Assembly (NCBI RefSeq): GCF_947179165.1
Contig: NC_077242.1
Location: 3,038,001-3,102,000 of the forward strand
Direction of reading: 5' to 3'
DNA length: 64,000 nucleotides
Source of the DNA: Solanum dulcamara
Lineage: Eukaryota; Streptophyta; Magnoliopsida; Solanales; Solanaceae
Below, piece by piece: positions 24,492-36,770 of the stretch. The notes beneath the pieces were generated by a model. The model had not been told where the DNA came from, did no database searches, and saw nothing but the letters and a program-made list of their open reading frames with translations. Position 1 is the first letter of the stretch, and every line of letters begins with the position of its first letter. A program made the position numbers and the translations under genes.

Positions 24492-24506
24492 GGGGGGGGG
24501 GGGGTG
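24492..24506. repeat. Poly-G tract in the TTL 3' region
   Basis: A run of about thirteen G residues follows AGGAGGA, downstream of the TTL stop codon. Such runs are rare in plant DNA and prone to length error. It lies in the putative 3' UTR or just beyond. Confidence 0.7.
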
Positions 24507-24599
24507 ATTGGATATATGGTGGCTATTTATGGGTTAGTGAAAGAAGGATGAATATGATGATGTTATTGATACTATGTTTCTTTTCTCAACTATTCTATC

Positions 24600-24605
24600 A
24601 ATAAA
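24600..24605 (+). terminator. Possible poly(A) signal for TTL
   Basis: AATAAA occurs about 580 bp after the TTL stop, followed by a T-rich stretch. Other weaker signals may be used instead. Confidence 0.3.
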
Positions 24606-26955
24606 AGTTCTCATTTTTTTACTTTTTTCAAATTCTTATTATGTTATATTATAGGTTCTTTATACGACTCTAATTATAGAGAGGTTTTTGATTGCACACC
24701 ATTTAATCCATGCATTACGTATAATTTTCTTCTCTCTTTTACAATCCTCTTGAAGAATGGCAAGTAGTACAATCTTGGTCACTATAATATTAATTTCTCA
24801 ATGATAAGGTATAGGGGTAATATAGTCATTGCACATAAAGATTCTAAATTTCCAGCTTGTCACAAGTACACAAATTTTAAATTGATGGACGGTTCTAATG
24901 ACGTGGTGGGTCTGGTGAACAAAGAGGGTAGTGTCAGGGTTTGATAGAATTAATTACTCTCTTAATTAAGGGGGTTGTTGCTGTTGTCCCTTTCTTGGTT
25001 TGTCTATTTCCATCCTTCAAAATCTTTACTTATGTAGTGGTCGAGTCATTTTGCGCACACAGCTATTTTATTGAGTTTGTTATTAGTCAATAATATAGAT
25101 ATTGGATAACTTTATTTACGGAAACTTGAATAAATGGGAAAAAATTATCACCTTATTCATGTTAGGTTATAGTTGGGAATTGGGATAGATAGCATTTTCA
25201 TTTAAGGAATGCTCGTATATTATTTTGCTCACATGAAATACACAAACTCCTTAATCTATTGTCCTCCTAAACCTACCTCATCATTGGCTTTAGGTGGGGA
25301 TGTGTAGGATTTGACATTTGAATATGGGATGTCCGTATAGGATTGACTTAGTAGTCAATGAAATAGATCGAGAACTTTAAATTTTGATTTTCAAATCTAG
25401 CGAAGGTAAAAGTACCAAATGATTTCGTTTTATATGTCCAAGTTTTGGTGGGCAATTATCTGATATTTGTATTGATGAAAGATGGTAAAATATTATAGGT
25501 ATCCATGAAATTAGTTTAACGTGTATGCAAGTTAACCTAAACACCTCAATTATAAAAATCTATATACAATCAAACTTTCTATAAAGATGTTCTTCTGAAT
25601 ATTTTTTTGACTCCTATGGCAAAATGCAATAATAGAGAATATATAATATAACATAATATGAAAATTTGGTTCTAAAGAGAACTTGATCGTTATAATGAAA
25701 TAATGTTATAGCAAACTCTAAGGGATCATTTGACTTGCAAACGTTTTTTTTTTGGAGATTGGAGTTTTGAAATTTTAATCTTAGGATCAATTTATTTCAT
25801 TTTTCAAGTGGGATAAAATAAAACAACATCAAATTTGATGTATAAATTTATTCAAAAATAAATTATATTATACCTTCAATCAAATAAAATATAAATAGAA
25901 TCTCAAAACCTAATTTTGAGATATGGACTTCTAAAAGTATCCCATGTACTTGCAAATAGGATAGGGTTGGATAAAATTATTCCCATTTTAGTTGTCAATA
26001 AGTTTGGCTTTTTTAGGATGTGGGTGAGTAAAGAGCCCTCTTCTAGAGGGTTATACTTTTTAAGATTTCATCTTCTTCTTTTTTTCATTGTAAAAATCAC
26101 ATGTAAGCATTTAATTTGCCAACTTCCAAACAGTCCCCACTTCCCATAATAATAATAATGCCTTCCAATGAAATTATGCAATATTTGCGCCGACTTGCTG
26201 CCTTTGCCGACCTGTCAGTTGGAAGTTGATTTTTTAGGCTACTCTTTGTATTTTCTATGACTTGGGATTTGTTGACTTCGTAAGAGATTTAAATAAATAT
26301 TCTATTCTTGAATATTACTCTAAAAAAATAGATATTAATAAATAAAATTTTAATTTTAAATAAATTAGAGTCTACAATATGAGTTTACTGAAAAGGCTAA
26401 TACTAAAGTTAGAATGAATAGTTATGTATCTCTGCATCATCAAAGATTTTGATGAAATAATAAGTATTTCTTCATTTTTTTAAATAACAAGAAAACCGTC
26501 TTTTGCTAAGCTGATTGAAACCTTTGAAACTCAAGGATGGTGCTTACATTTTTACTCTTTTCTAATTAAATATTTTTGTCATTTCATATTAAGTGAATTT
26601 GTAAGTCAATGCACACATATTAAAAAAATATTTAAGGACATAATTTGAATTATACTTTTCACTATTGCCCTTTGTAAAATCATAAATATAACTTTGCAAA
26701 TAAAGTGATTTATCTCCTAAAAAATATAAAACTTCAATAAATAAAAGGGCAAATATGGAAAAAGTTTCAAACTTCTATCTTGAACTTTGAACAATTCAAT
26801 TATTTTGAACAATAAAAAATCTCTCAAAAATTCTCTTAATAAGGAATGGAGGGAGTATCAAAATTAGTTTGTTTGGTGTAAGATTCGAACTTGTGACCTA
26901 AGAGGTTAAGATACAAGTCCTCAATATTTGCCACTTGAGTTAGTGCCTAATTGGC
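24606..26955. other. Intergenic DNA, no gene seen
   Basis: The sequence is AT-rich. One orphan Stowaway-type end (GGAATGGAGGGAGTA) occurs at 26842-26856 without an obvious partner, and a TTCGAAC-containing segment follows near 26885. Nothing else was identified. Confidence 0.4.
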
Positions 26956-27090
26956 TTAATTTATTTTAAGCGGCTTATAAGCTGAAAATGATTTCTAAGC
27001 CAAAAAAATAAGTTGGGCTACCCAACTTATTTTTTTTGGCTTATAAGTTGTTTTCAACTTATAAGCTGCTTTAGATAAGCTAAGTCAAAC
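26950..27090. mobile_element. Fold-back MITE-like inverted repeat
   Basis: The arm GCTTATAAGCTGAAAATGAT...AAATAAGTTGGGCT and the following arm ACCCAACTTATTTTTTTTGGCTTATAAGTTG...CTTATAAGCTGC are near complements around a very short centre at about 27017. The whole unit would fold into one long hairpin. It is non-coding and could be a source of small RNA. The superfamily is uncertain. Confidence 0.6.
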
Positions 27091-27215
27091 AAGACAGCCT
27101 GAAAAACTCCTCATATTCAGTGTAACTTGGGAGATATTGACATGACTTTGTGAGAGTTAATGCATGTATGAAGTACGTAAAAAAATAGAATTGGACCAAA
27201 ATGTAACCGTTACTC

Positions 27216-27411
27216 TCATTGATAGTGCCGGAGCCAGAATTTTTAGTAAGGGGTTCAAAATTTGAAAAATTAGACACATGAACTAATCGAAGGGGGATCA
27301 CATCTACTATTTATACACAAAAAATTATTTTAACCATGTATAAGCAGTATAAATTTTCGACCAAGGGAGTTCGGATCTCACAATAAGATGGCTCCGCCCC
27401 TGCTCATTGAT
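27216..27411. mobile_element. Small hAT-like MITE, about 180 bp
   Basis: The element 27224-27403 begins AGTGCCGGAGCCAG and ends TGGCTCCGCCCCTGC, imperfect inverted ends. TCATTGAT flanks it on both sides (27216-27223 and 27404-27411), an exact 8-bp target duplication. It carries no transposase. Confidence 0.75.
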
Positions 27412-28574
27412 GGCTCTTACTATGAATAACAACATATTTGATGTAGTTTTATAAGTGATGAAATCGGGAGAAAGTAGTGTGTATGCATAATTTTTGGGTC
27501 TAACTTAATATCTAAAGCTAGTTTGTGAGAGAATGATTGTACAAGCCATACATACGTGGGACTTAACAATCCATCTCGCGCCTAAAACTCTGATGCATGG
27601 ATGATTTATTATGGGGCCAAATATCGATAAATCATAAATTGAAATGGGTCTGATTCAGTTATCATCTAAAAAATGATCTTGAACCTAACTCAACTTCAAA
27701 AGTTAGCTGGTGAGGGATATAGTGTCTGGATAAAATTTTATTTTACCCTACTGCAGGTCATAATCCTTCTCTTCTCTTTTCTTGCTTTTGATTTCTGTAC
27801 TCTGATACTTGCAGCTGTAATTTTCCAAGGCAAAAGTAACTGACCTCTATTCACTGAACATACTTGACGTGACATGACTTGCACAAATTAGTGAACTTGA
27901 AGATTTTGATGGGGCATCCATCGTTTAGGCACGTAAAGAAAATCATTTTCTTATTGAAAAAGAATTAGAATAAGTAAAATTTTGCGAACATATTAACTAT
28001 TCCTATTAGTTAAGTGATTATTTAAAAATTTAACCCCATTAAAATTACTCCTATCATATCATCAATATCCTATTAACCAAAATACTCTAATTGTTTCATA
28101 TTTGATTGATCAAGGAGTTTAACAAGTTAATTTAAAAGGTCTTTTGAATCTTCTTATCTGATAAGACTAAATATAACGTTGCAGAATAGGGCGGGAAAGA
28201 AAGGGAAAAAGGGATCAAAATATAGATCTCCCTTTGGAAATTCATCTTGAAACAAATCTATGGAGATTGATACTGCAGCAACACTATTTTCCAATTCCAA
28301 CCCACAGATCTGAATCATTAACTACTCTTGCAGTGACAAAATCCTTACCATATCCAGTTTTGTTGTAATAAGTTCATTCCTGAACATTAGAAAACGAAAG
28401 GGTGTCACGTTCAATTATACAATTTTAAGGGAAGGGAAGAGAAGGGAAGCAATTGTGGGGGAGATGATTGGAAGGGTTCAGCCATTAACAGCTATCCGGG
28501 TGTCATATTGATAAGCCAGTCAATAGATTACATTCCATGATTTTTGTTATTTTGAATATTTCGTTGCTATCTCT
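27412..28574. other. Intergenic DNA and the 3' flank of the UBC13 gene
   Basis: Two related segments, near 27500-27560 and 27680-27720, share an 'AAAGTTAGCTGGTGAGG'-type motif common in plant LTR debris. No coding frame or intact element was found. Confidence 0.4.
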
Positions 28575-31500
28575 TCATGCACCACTAGCATATAGGCGTG
28601 TCCACTCCTTAGCTGGATCATTGAAGAAAAAAGAAAGTCAAATCAAGGATTGGACAAAAAATGTGTATGCAGATTTGCATAACGAGAAGATGTTAATGTT
28701 CTACTTTTGCAGCTGTACATTGGAAGACCAGAACACAACTTACCCGTTTCAACAGCTTCAACCTCATTTGACTTCCAGTGCTTTGCAATGTTTTCAGAGA
28801 GTGGATCATCCGGATTTGGAGCACTCAAAAGTGCTTGGATGCTGAAACAGGATTAAACTTTTTAAACTTCTGACACCTTAAAAGCTTAGTTTAGTTCTCA
28901 TTTTCGTAGTATTCATCAGTCTTGCATCTTTTGAGGTACACGGAGATGAGCAAAATATTTCAAAGCACGATAAGTTATTTAATACCTCAAAAGTACAGTA
29001 CGGATCTGAAGAGCAGGACTCCATTTGTCTTTAAGAATATCAAGGCATATCCTTCCAAGCTTCACATCAAAAGGCATAAATAAGCAGGGTATTTCATGGC
29101 TTATATCTATGTATGAATATGAAAGAGTTGATAAGGATAACAAACCTTATCAATGTTCGGATGGTAGATTTTGGTGAGGAATCGAACCTGTGAGGATGCA
29201 AATTGATCAATGACTATGCATAGCAAAACTTTGCAACATATTACATGCATAAAAAAAGAAACGTGCACAAACACATAACATCTGCAACTATTAAGATCAA
29301 GGATACATGTCATGTTTAAGTATTAGTCCACAATCATTTGAAAAGTAAGCTTTCTGTTCTAAGCAGCAGCACCAGGTACTACTTCATCTAGAAACCTACC
29401 ATGAAAAGCACCCAGGAAAAATTGCAATATTTTACCCCAACAGTCTTTCCAGATTTAGAATCTTTATGCATCTACAAATAAAGGTATTGCCTTTGCTATA
29501 ACTCCAAGCTTCTGCAGAAGAAGGGAACCCTAGCGTTTTACGGACTGAGTAACTATGTCCACGCCAGAATTCAGGTCATGACATCCTTTATCTTCAATTA
29601 TCCAACAGACCATAAGTCTGAATACTAAGCATAAAAATCCAAGAAACCCTCGCACAGCACATGCCCATATGAACCACTGTCCTAAGTCATATTTAATTAA
29701 ATATATCTAAATTAATCAACATAGAATTACAGCAGAAATCCAAATTTGACAAACTTCTTCTCAGCCACCACGATTCTAATTTTTTTGGTTGAAAAATCTA
29801 CTCCTAAATAATAAATCTCATTACAGTTCTGTTTAATGACTGAATAGGGTTAGCAGAGTTCTCACTTATAAGTTCAATTGAAACCAAAGGTATAAACAAC
29901 TGTGCCAAGCGGCTTGACTAAACCTTAACAATGAAAGTGAGATTTAAATTTGAGATCAGACAAGGCAGAAAATTAGAAGATGTCAACCATAAAGAGCAGT
30001 TCAGCAACAAAAATAATAGTCCATGAGAACACAAGCTACAATTTTCCTAATCACTATAGCAACCGGCTAATTTCCTTCAACAGCTGATATCCTGATCACG
30101 ATGGACAATCAAATCATTTTCCAGAAGAAAAATCTAATCAGAGTCCTGAATCAAACTAGTCAATAATACAAAACAAATTGATCAGTTATATATATGGGTT
30201 CAAATCAAATTCTTAGATGAAGTTCCAATGGTATTTGCACATTGTCACTACTCACTACCACGTAGAACCAGACTTTAAACATCACAAAATTTTAATAATT
30301 TTGATCATTAGTACTTTGTTTATTCCAGCACTAACATGTATCTTGACTCATCGTCCCAGTAAAACCAATATCCAGGCAGCCCATGTGTACTATATTTTCA
30401 CAACCCCACACTGCATATAAATGGAAGCAGTGTTGGGGAAACAGTCATCTAACCAGTACTCCAAGAAAAGAAACCTCAACATCTACAAAGTTGTGAAACA
30501 TGATCCTGGATCGATAAGCCTGTCTCTTAGTTTTTCAGCTGTCATGAGCTTCTTTGTCATTGCATCTGACATCAAACTTGAGCATCTATTACTAAAAATC
30601 ATGATCAAATTAATTTTACCTTCTTTTCTTTCTTTTTTTGATTAAGGCAACATTGTTTTACCTTCTTTTCCTTGTCAAGAAAAAAGTACAAACTGCATAA
30701 ACACTTCACCTAACATGTATACTTAGGCAGCAGTAAATAACAGCTATTAACAGGGTAAAAGAAAGCAGCAAAGATTTAACAACTGAGAAGTTTCAAATCC
30801 AGAATGATACATCAGGAAGTTGAAATGTCGCAACATATTGCCAGACATAGAGACATCAGACTATAACTTCCAGCGAAAAGGCATATTCAAATTGAGATAT
30901 AACACTCCACCAGGAGAGAGATGGTAATATCAACAAAAAAGAAAGAGCCACATATAACTAGCAAAGGGAGATCGGAACAAGGAAAAACACATAAGCAACA
31001 ACAGCAACCGTCGTGTCGATTACAAGACATTTTAACCGTAGCTTGATATTTGCGTCCAGAAAATATCAGTCAAAAACAAATAAATCTTTATCCATTCCAA
31101 AGCTTTGAGATACCATTTCAAGAACCAAAAATCCAGAACATCAACTGGAATTTGTTAAATGCTTAATGCGTGTGTATACCTTAGGAGCAGCCATTGGGTA
31201 CTCTTCAGGCAAAAATAGTTCGAGCTTGAAGACACCTCCTACACAAAAGAAGGTAAGCAGATTAGGTAACGGAGAAGCCAAGGGAAAAATGTGTGCTGCA
31301 GTCAGAACATATATTATTCAAAATACACCTCTAGCGGTATCCTCTGAATCATTATCCAACAAAACAAAGGAAAATCAGAAGACCTAAAATCATGCATTAT
31401 CACAAAAACATTAGAAGGTGGTTGATGGGTGTATTGCAGCTGAATGCTAGCTATTAGCAACAGTTTCTACTAGAAAACAATATTCAACATTTTAAAATAA

Positions 31501-32582
31501 GATCAGCCAGCTTTCTGCTACGCTCCTGAGGATCCAAACAACATTAAGACATTCATAATAAACATGCATACAGTGATGCTCATATTACCGGTAATTACTG
31601 TAAAAAAATAATTCTGAATGCAGTACCAGATATCACCATCAGTAGTCTTATCAACTAGTCAGGTTAACTTCATATTCTGCAGGATTAAAGTCCAGTAAAA
31701 TTAGCTGGTTTTTATATTTGGCCGATATAGTATGCAGCCACTGAAAAGGTACATAAGCACACCGGACTATACAAAGGATGAGAATAGAACAAATTAGAGG
31801 GAAAAGGTGATCAGTTTGGGCAAATTAATGCACAAGTAAAATGCTGGAACCAAAAAAAATAGCAACAAAGACAAACTTTGGCCAATAGAATACACCAGCC
31901 AAGAGACCATTTCAGTACAAAGGAATCAATTTAAACCACACAATATGAAGATCAACAAAAACAAGTAAACTCTGCAAGCATATATCCCTGCTTACTCAAA
32001 TCTTATAATTGAGCTCATTCATTACCTTCATAAGGAGATTGTGTTGGACCAAGAATCATGACATTAAAGTATCGCATATTGTCTTCCGATGGCGACGCAC
32101 TTATCCCAGGAGCTGCACCAGAGTTAAATCAGTATTAGATCATCCTAAACCTTTACTACCAACATAACTAATATACATCAACACTTATACTGAAAACTTC
32201 AATAAAAAAAACTCATACATACTGAAATCAACAATACAAGTCATATCACATAGCATTTCAAAACTCAGAAACGAAGCTCAAAATTCTATACGGCTAAAGG
32301 AAAAGAGCAATTCAAAACAAAAATTCGAGAAAATTTACCAGGTTCACTGAGAAGACGTTGAGTTTCCTGCAAGAGAATGAAAAAATTATCAGCTAAACCG
32401 AAGTTACAACAATTATCAATAGATCATAAACCCTACCGAATGAAGTGATCAAAGCTATCAGTTGGTTAGAAAAAATCAAAGTTTATGTATGAAATCTATA
32501 TGGATCGAACGACGAATAGGAAGATCAACATGGAGAAAGAAGAAACCTTGATAATTCTTCGAGGAAGATTGCTGTTAGCCAT
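28575..32582 (-). CDS. UBC13: Ubiquitin-conjugating enzyme E2, Ubc13 type (UBC35/36-like)
   Basis: Eight exons on the minus strand: 32547-32582, 32339-32366, 32026-32112, 31180-31238, 29146-29187, 28986-29059, 28744-28841 and 28575-28612. They join in phase to 153 residues, exactly the size of Arabidopsis UBC35/36. The protein starts [20 protein letters not shown] and has the E2 core with YHPNIDK and the active-site [15 protein letters not shown] (Cys89), then [19 protein letters not shown]. With a UEV/MMZ partner, Ubc13 builds Lys63-linked ubiquitin chains. In plants these act in DNA-damage tolerance, iron response and immunity. The 2-kb fourth intron (29188-31179) is the longest and holds no second gene that I can see. 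The short final exon encodes only the tail ending in ASGA-like residues. Confidence 0.96.
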
Positions 32583-32719
32583 TGAATTGAAAGCTTTTGG
32601 GGTTCTTCGGTTGCAGAGTTTACGCTAAGGGTTCTTTTTTCTAGAGAGAGAAAGGGTGAATGGGAGCAAGTGGAGAATAGTTTGTGAAAATTTGATAACT
32701 CTTTCTCACACTAACACTA

Positions 32720-32728
32720 AAATATATG
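32720..32728 (-). promoter_or_regulatory. Possible TATA box of the UBC13 gene
   Basis: The minus strand reads CATATATTTT about 140 bp before the UBC13 ATG. The intervening leader is CT-rich on the minus strand. Support is from position only. Confidence 0.3.
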
Positions 32729-32846
32729 TGATGAAAAGGACTCGGTTGAGAATCTTTAGGGGTGTCTTTTGTAGTTTTTACGTAATAGTGGGGGAGTGGT
32801 GCCAATAAGAAAAAGGTAAACCATACATTTAAGTAAGTCTCATGGT

Positions 32847-33556
32847 TCGGTTTGTATCGGTTATTGATTAAAATCATAACCAAATCAATTTAATCGGTTT
32901 TTAAATATCTAAAATCATAACCAAATTAAGTAAAATAATAAGCACCGGTTTGGTTATTGTCGGTTTGGTTCAATTTTTCGATTTATGATTAGCCGGGATA
33001 ATTCAAATATTCTCTCTCCACATTCTTCAAATTTCTTATGAAACTCTTTTTTCCTCACGGCCCATAAGGGCGAACTTTGCTGCATATTGAGGGAAAGACA
33101 TGCTAATGGCAAATCAAATGGACCAAACTTGCAACGCAGTTTAGATTTAAAAGAACAAGTCAAACAGAAGTTCCAAAATACAAACAATTTTGTCCATTAA
33201 AATGAAAAAATTACATATTTAAACTAAACTAACTAGAGAATCCATAATATAATCAATTTTATCTTTAATTAAATTATAAAAATTAATAATTAAAAGGTAT
33301 AAAATATCTTAAATTATTTATGAAAAGCTAATATTATACATATAAATAATTATAAATCTTATGTATATAATTATCGGTTTGGTTCGGTTATTTATTCGGT
33401 TATTTTTTACTATAACCATAATCAAACCAAATATTATCAGTTTTTCAAATTTAAAATCAAACCAAACCAAACCAAACCAAATATCGGTTTTTTTATTCGG
33501 TTTGATTAAATTTTCGGTTTGATTTTGATTTTAACCAAAACTGTGAATAGCCCTAC
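32847..33556. repeat. Repeat with CGGTTTGGTT motifs at both ends
   Basis: Left blocks (TGGTTCGGTTTGTATCGG) and right blocks (TCGGTTTGATTTTGATTTTA, and AACCAAACCAAACC) face each other. The type matches 7150-7975 and 19030-19746. The element lies immediately upstream of the UBC13 promoter and lacks coding capacity. Confidence 0.4.
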
Positions 33557-35004
33557 ATTTAAGTATTTATTTTAAGTAAAAAAATATTTTTTTTGGTCTT
33601 GAATTTAGTTTTGTGGTACCTGTTTTGGTGTTTTGATTAATCTGAATTTGCGTAAAATTATTTTTTATTTTTTTGCAAAACTTATTTATTTTTGAAGTGG
33701 TATTTAGTGTAATTTACTTTGACCTATTCATTATTGTGACGCCTTTACCGTTACTATAATCACTCGGTCAATTCATACTACATATCAACTACATCCATCA
33801 TCACGATTAACGCTGCCATTTATGGTTATCACCATCAACTATTAAAATCAACCAACTTTACCATTACAATCATTATCAACCGTCAACATCACGTTAGTCA
33901 CTTCAACATCAGATCAAATAATAATTTTATTAAATTTATATACTTTTTAATATTTAATTACTTTTATTTGATAGTATATATTTATTGTGTTTATTAATTA
34001 ATTAACTATACACATTCATATATTAAAAAATAAATATAATTAATCATTCAATATTCAAACTTAGAAATAACATTTTAATCATTTAGATTCATACGTCTTA
34101 ATTTAAATAAAAATAAACAAAGCCTTAATATCGAATCTAGGATTTTAATATGATAATTTCAATTTCTTATTATGCTTTCAAAATTATCTTTTCAGAATCT
34201 AATAATTATTGGAATTTTAACGATTTTTCTCATATATCTATACTCTAGTCTCTATTTGTTTCTCAATATGCTACCTTCTGTGCACAACTTCATGAATGAA
34301 TGAGAAAATTAATTGACACAAGAATCCAATTGAGGAACAACGTCAACGAAATCTACATTTGTGCAAAAAGGCTTAATTATATTTCCTAATTATGGGATTG
34401 ATTCGTATGATGACCATTCAATTAATAATTAATTTTTTAAAATAATAATACTATTCGTTGAGTGGTGATCATTTAAGAAATCAACTTGATCAAGATCATG
34501 ACATAGTAAGTATAGCAACAAAAAACATATTAGTCAGGTGAGTTCGAGTTCAAGTCTCATATAAAACGATCTCAGGAAAGTAATGTATATATGTTATATC
34601 TTAATTTTTACATACAAAATTATATATGTCTGTTAGACCGTGAGCGGCTGTACATTGTAAAAATACCAAAACTATTGTTAAGGAACGTTTTTCCCTTAAA
34701 TAGACTTTAAGCGAATTCGAATTAGTTAGTCTCGATTCATATATCAAACATCGGGTGAAAAACCAAAAAAGAAAGTACATCCAAAAGAAAAAGAAGACAG
34801 AAAACTATGATCAAACACAAAAATTTCTAAGAAGCTATTATTGATCTTCTCATTCGAGAATCATGGAATTTCTTTTGTTTTTTGTTTTCCATGTTGAGTT
34901 ACACATTCAGTAGAAATCACTATAGATTTATTCTTCTTCTTCTTTTTATAAATTGCGAAATGAATAAATTATGAAAGGTGCAAAAGCTATAATATTATTC
35001 TCTC
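33557..35004. other. Intergenic DNA, no gene seen
   Basis: A B-box-like GAGTTCGAGTTCAAGTCTC lies near 34540-34560, but no A box or SINE body could be defined. The remainder is AT-rich with CATCA-type simple sequence near 33770-33900. Confidence 0.35.
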
Positions 35005-36051
35005 TTAATTTTCTTCTTTGTCATTTTCGAGAATTGAGAGATCAACAAGCTCCATCTGCTCAACAAGTTCTTTGCAACCCTGGATAGGTTTGTCTTTTTG
35101 GAAGAAAAGTGGGTTAACAAAACGGACAGCATTGTGCATTCCAACATTTTTACTGCATACAACTCTGTTGTTAACCATATCAGGAACAATTTCCTTGCAA
35201 TCATCTTTTGGGCTATTTACCAAAGTAACCTCACAAATGTCATTTTCATGGTCACCTTCAACTGTCAATGTGTATTTGCCAATGTAGTCTGTTTTCCCTT
35301 CAGTTGTGAAGGTCTCATTGTGTGTCTCCATGTCCCTGCATGTCAAGCGCACCGTGGCACCTATATACACACACACGCTAATATTAAATATCGTCAGAAA
35401 AACAGTAATTTTCAATTAATTGAAATGTGAATTTTTGAAAAAAACATGTATCGTAGTTAAGGGGTAGAAGACAATTGAACATGACACTAAACTCTGTACA
35501 TGATTCAGAAAAGGGTGATCGACCATTTCAGGTCTATCATACACTACCTTATTTTGTATTTCTACAAAAATTTATGTGTTACTACTTCAAATTGTGTGAT
35601 CTCATAATTATTAGACAATGATAATTCTTATTGTTGCGTCGAGACTCTAAATGTGCTTAGTCATTTATTAGTAAGATCAAAATTAGAAGTTATCAATAAC
35701 TATAGGATCAAGAGCGATATTATGTGATTGAATTGAGAAATGACAATTCATGAACTAAACTTTCATAATGCCCGGAATTCAAAAAAGGGTGATCGATCAT
35801 TTTAGGTTTTATCAGACGAAATCTTCTCTATGTATAAACCTATAATCTCAATTTTTACTGCTACTCCGAGACTCTCATATGGATAAAATGATAATACCTT
35901 CAATGGTATCGCTAAGGGAGGTGACGAATCCAAGACGGCATGTGTCACAAAAGACTTTGCCTTCGACATCGAAGATTTCAAAGTCGGCAACGGCGAAATT
36001 GGCAACGGCCAAAACGCAAAGGGCAGAGAGGAGAACAATAGCTTTTGCCAT
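35005..36051 (-). CDS. Pollen Ole e 1 / LAT52-like extracellular protein
   Basis: Two exons (35898-36051 and 35005-35360) give 169 residues. Residues 1-22 form a signal peptide (AIVLLSALCVLAVANFAVA), and the mature part begins near DFEIFDVEGKVFCDTC. Cysteines at 35, 38, 59, 94, 106 and 147 have exactly the spacing of the six conserved Ole e 1 cysteines (19, 22, 43, 78, 90, 131), so three disulfides are expected. Cys120 is extra. One N-glycosylation sequon is visible (NET at 66). The acidic tail after Cys147 is about 20 residues. Family members such as tomato LAT52 are secreted by pollen and bind receptor kinases during pollen hydration and tube growth. Other members act in roots and vascular tissue, so pollen expression here is an inference. 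The intron (35361-35897) interrupts a Gly codon. Confidence 0.92.
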
Positions 36052-36168
36052 TTCTTATTTTTTGAATGTTTTTTTTTTTTTACTTTTGTGTTCTGTATGT
36101 ATGTATTCTTTGTTTATTTATTCTCCTTCTCTGATGTGTGACTGCATTTTGATATACAATAAAATACC

Positions 36169-36178
36169 CTATTTATAA
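36169..36178 (-). promoter_or_regulatory. TATA box of the Ole e 1-like gene
   Basis: The minus strand reads TTATAAATAG about 118 bp upstream of the start codon, a good match to the plant TATA consensus at a typical leader distance. Confidence 0.6.
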
Positions 36179-36479
36179 CAAAATGATTTCTAGGGAAATA
36201 TGGTTGAGCGTCATTTTTGGTTTTCTTGTTAGTTACTATATTGGATGGTCCTATTTTTTCTATGAGATTAAAGAAGTTAATGACCCGTTCGTTCTGTTTA
36301 CACTTTTATTTTTGTGGCCAAGGAAGAAGCGGTCAATAATATTTTTAACTGCAAAAATGGAACAAATTGTGTACTCTAATTTGCATTGGAAAGGAGTCCA
36401 TACAAACTTGTTTTCGTGAACTCATAAGTAGGTTTTAGATAATTTTGTAATTATTTTTAACAAAACCAACATATTAAGT

Positions 36480-36560
36480 GTACTCATACCTTAATCCTAC
36501 CTCGCGAAGGTAAGAGAGGTTATTTCTAGAGGACCCTTGTTTTGAGCACAACAAACAAAG
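36480..36560 (-). mobile_element. Degenerate SINE 3' fragment
   Basis: CCTACCTCGCGAAGGTAAGAGAGGTTATTTC and GAGGACCCTTG resemble the complement of the SINE copy at 46117-46258. The ends are eroded and no target duplication was found. Confidence 0.35.
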
Positions 36561-36675
36561 TTGGTATGAAAAGAAAAAATGACGGTGAAGAAAACATAGC
36601 AACTAAAAGAAAATAATAACAACAAAATAGTGCGATAAACGAAACACCATATTATGATATAAAACAAAAGCAAGA

Positions 36676-36770
36676 CACTACAAGAATATGGCTAATACTA
36701 TGATAGACGCCAGATCAAGCCTACATCTGTCGAAAAGCAAGATAACATTATACTACTTACTGTTGACACC
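36676..36770 (+). mobile_element. CACTA-type transposon end, truncated
   Basis: CACTACAAGAATATGGCTAA is the typical terminus of plant CACTA (En/Spm) elements. Only about 95 bp remain before a different element starts at 36771. No matching opposite terminus is visible in the window. Confidence 0.5.

Noticed and set aside
26842..26856. Stowaway-type right end
   Set aside because: No matching left end found within 600 bp, so no element is called beyond a mention.
34540..34620. B-box-like sequence suggesting a SINE
   Set aside because: No A box, body or target duplication could be defined.
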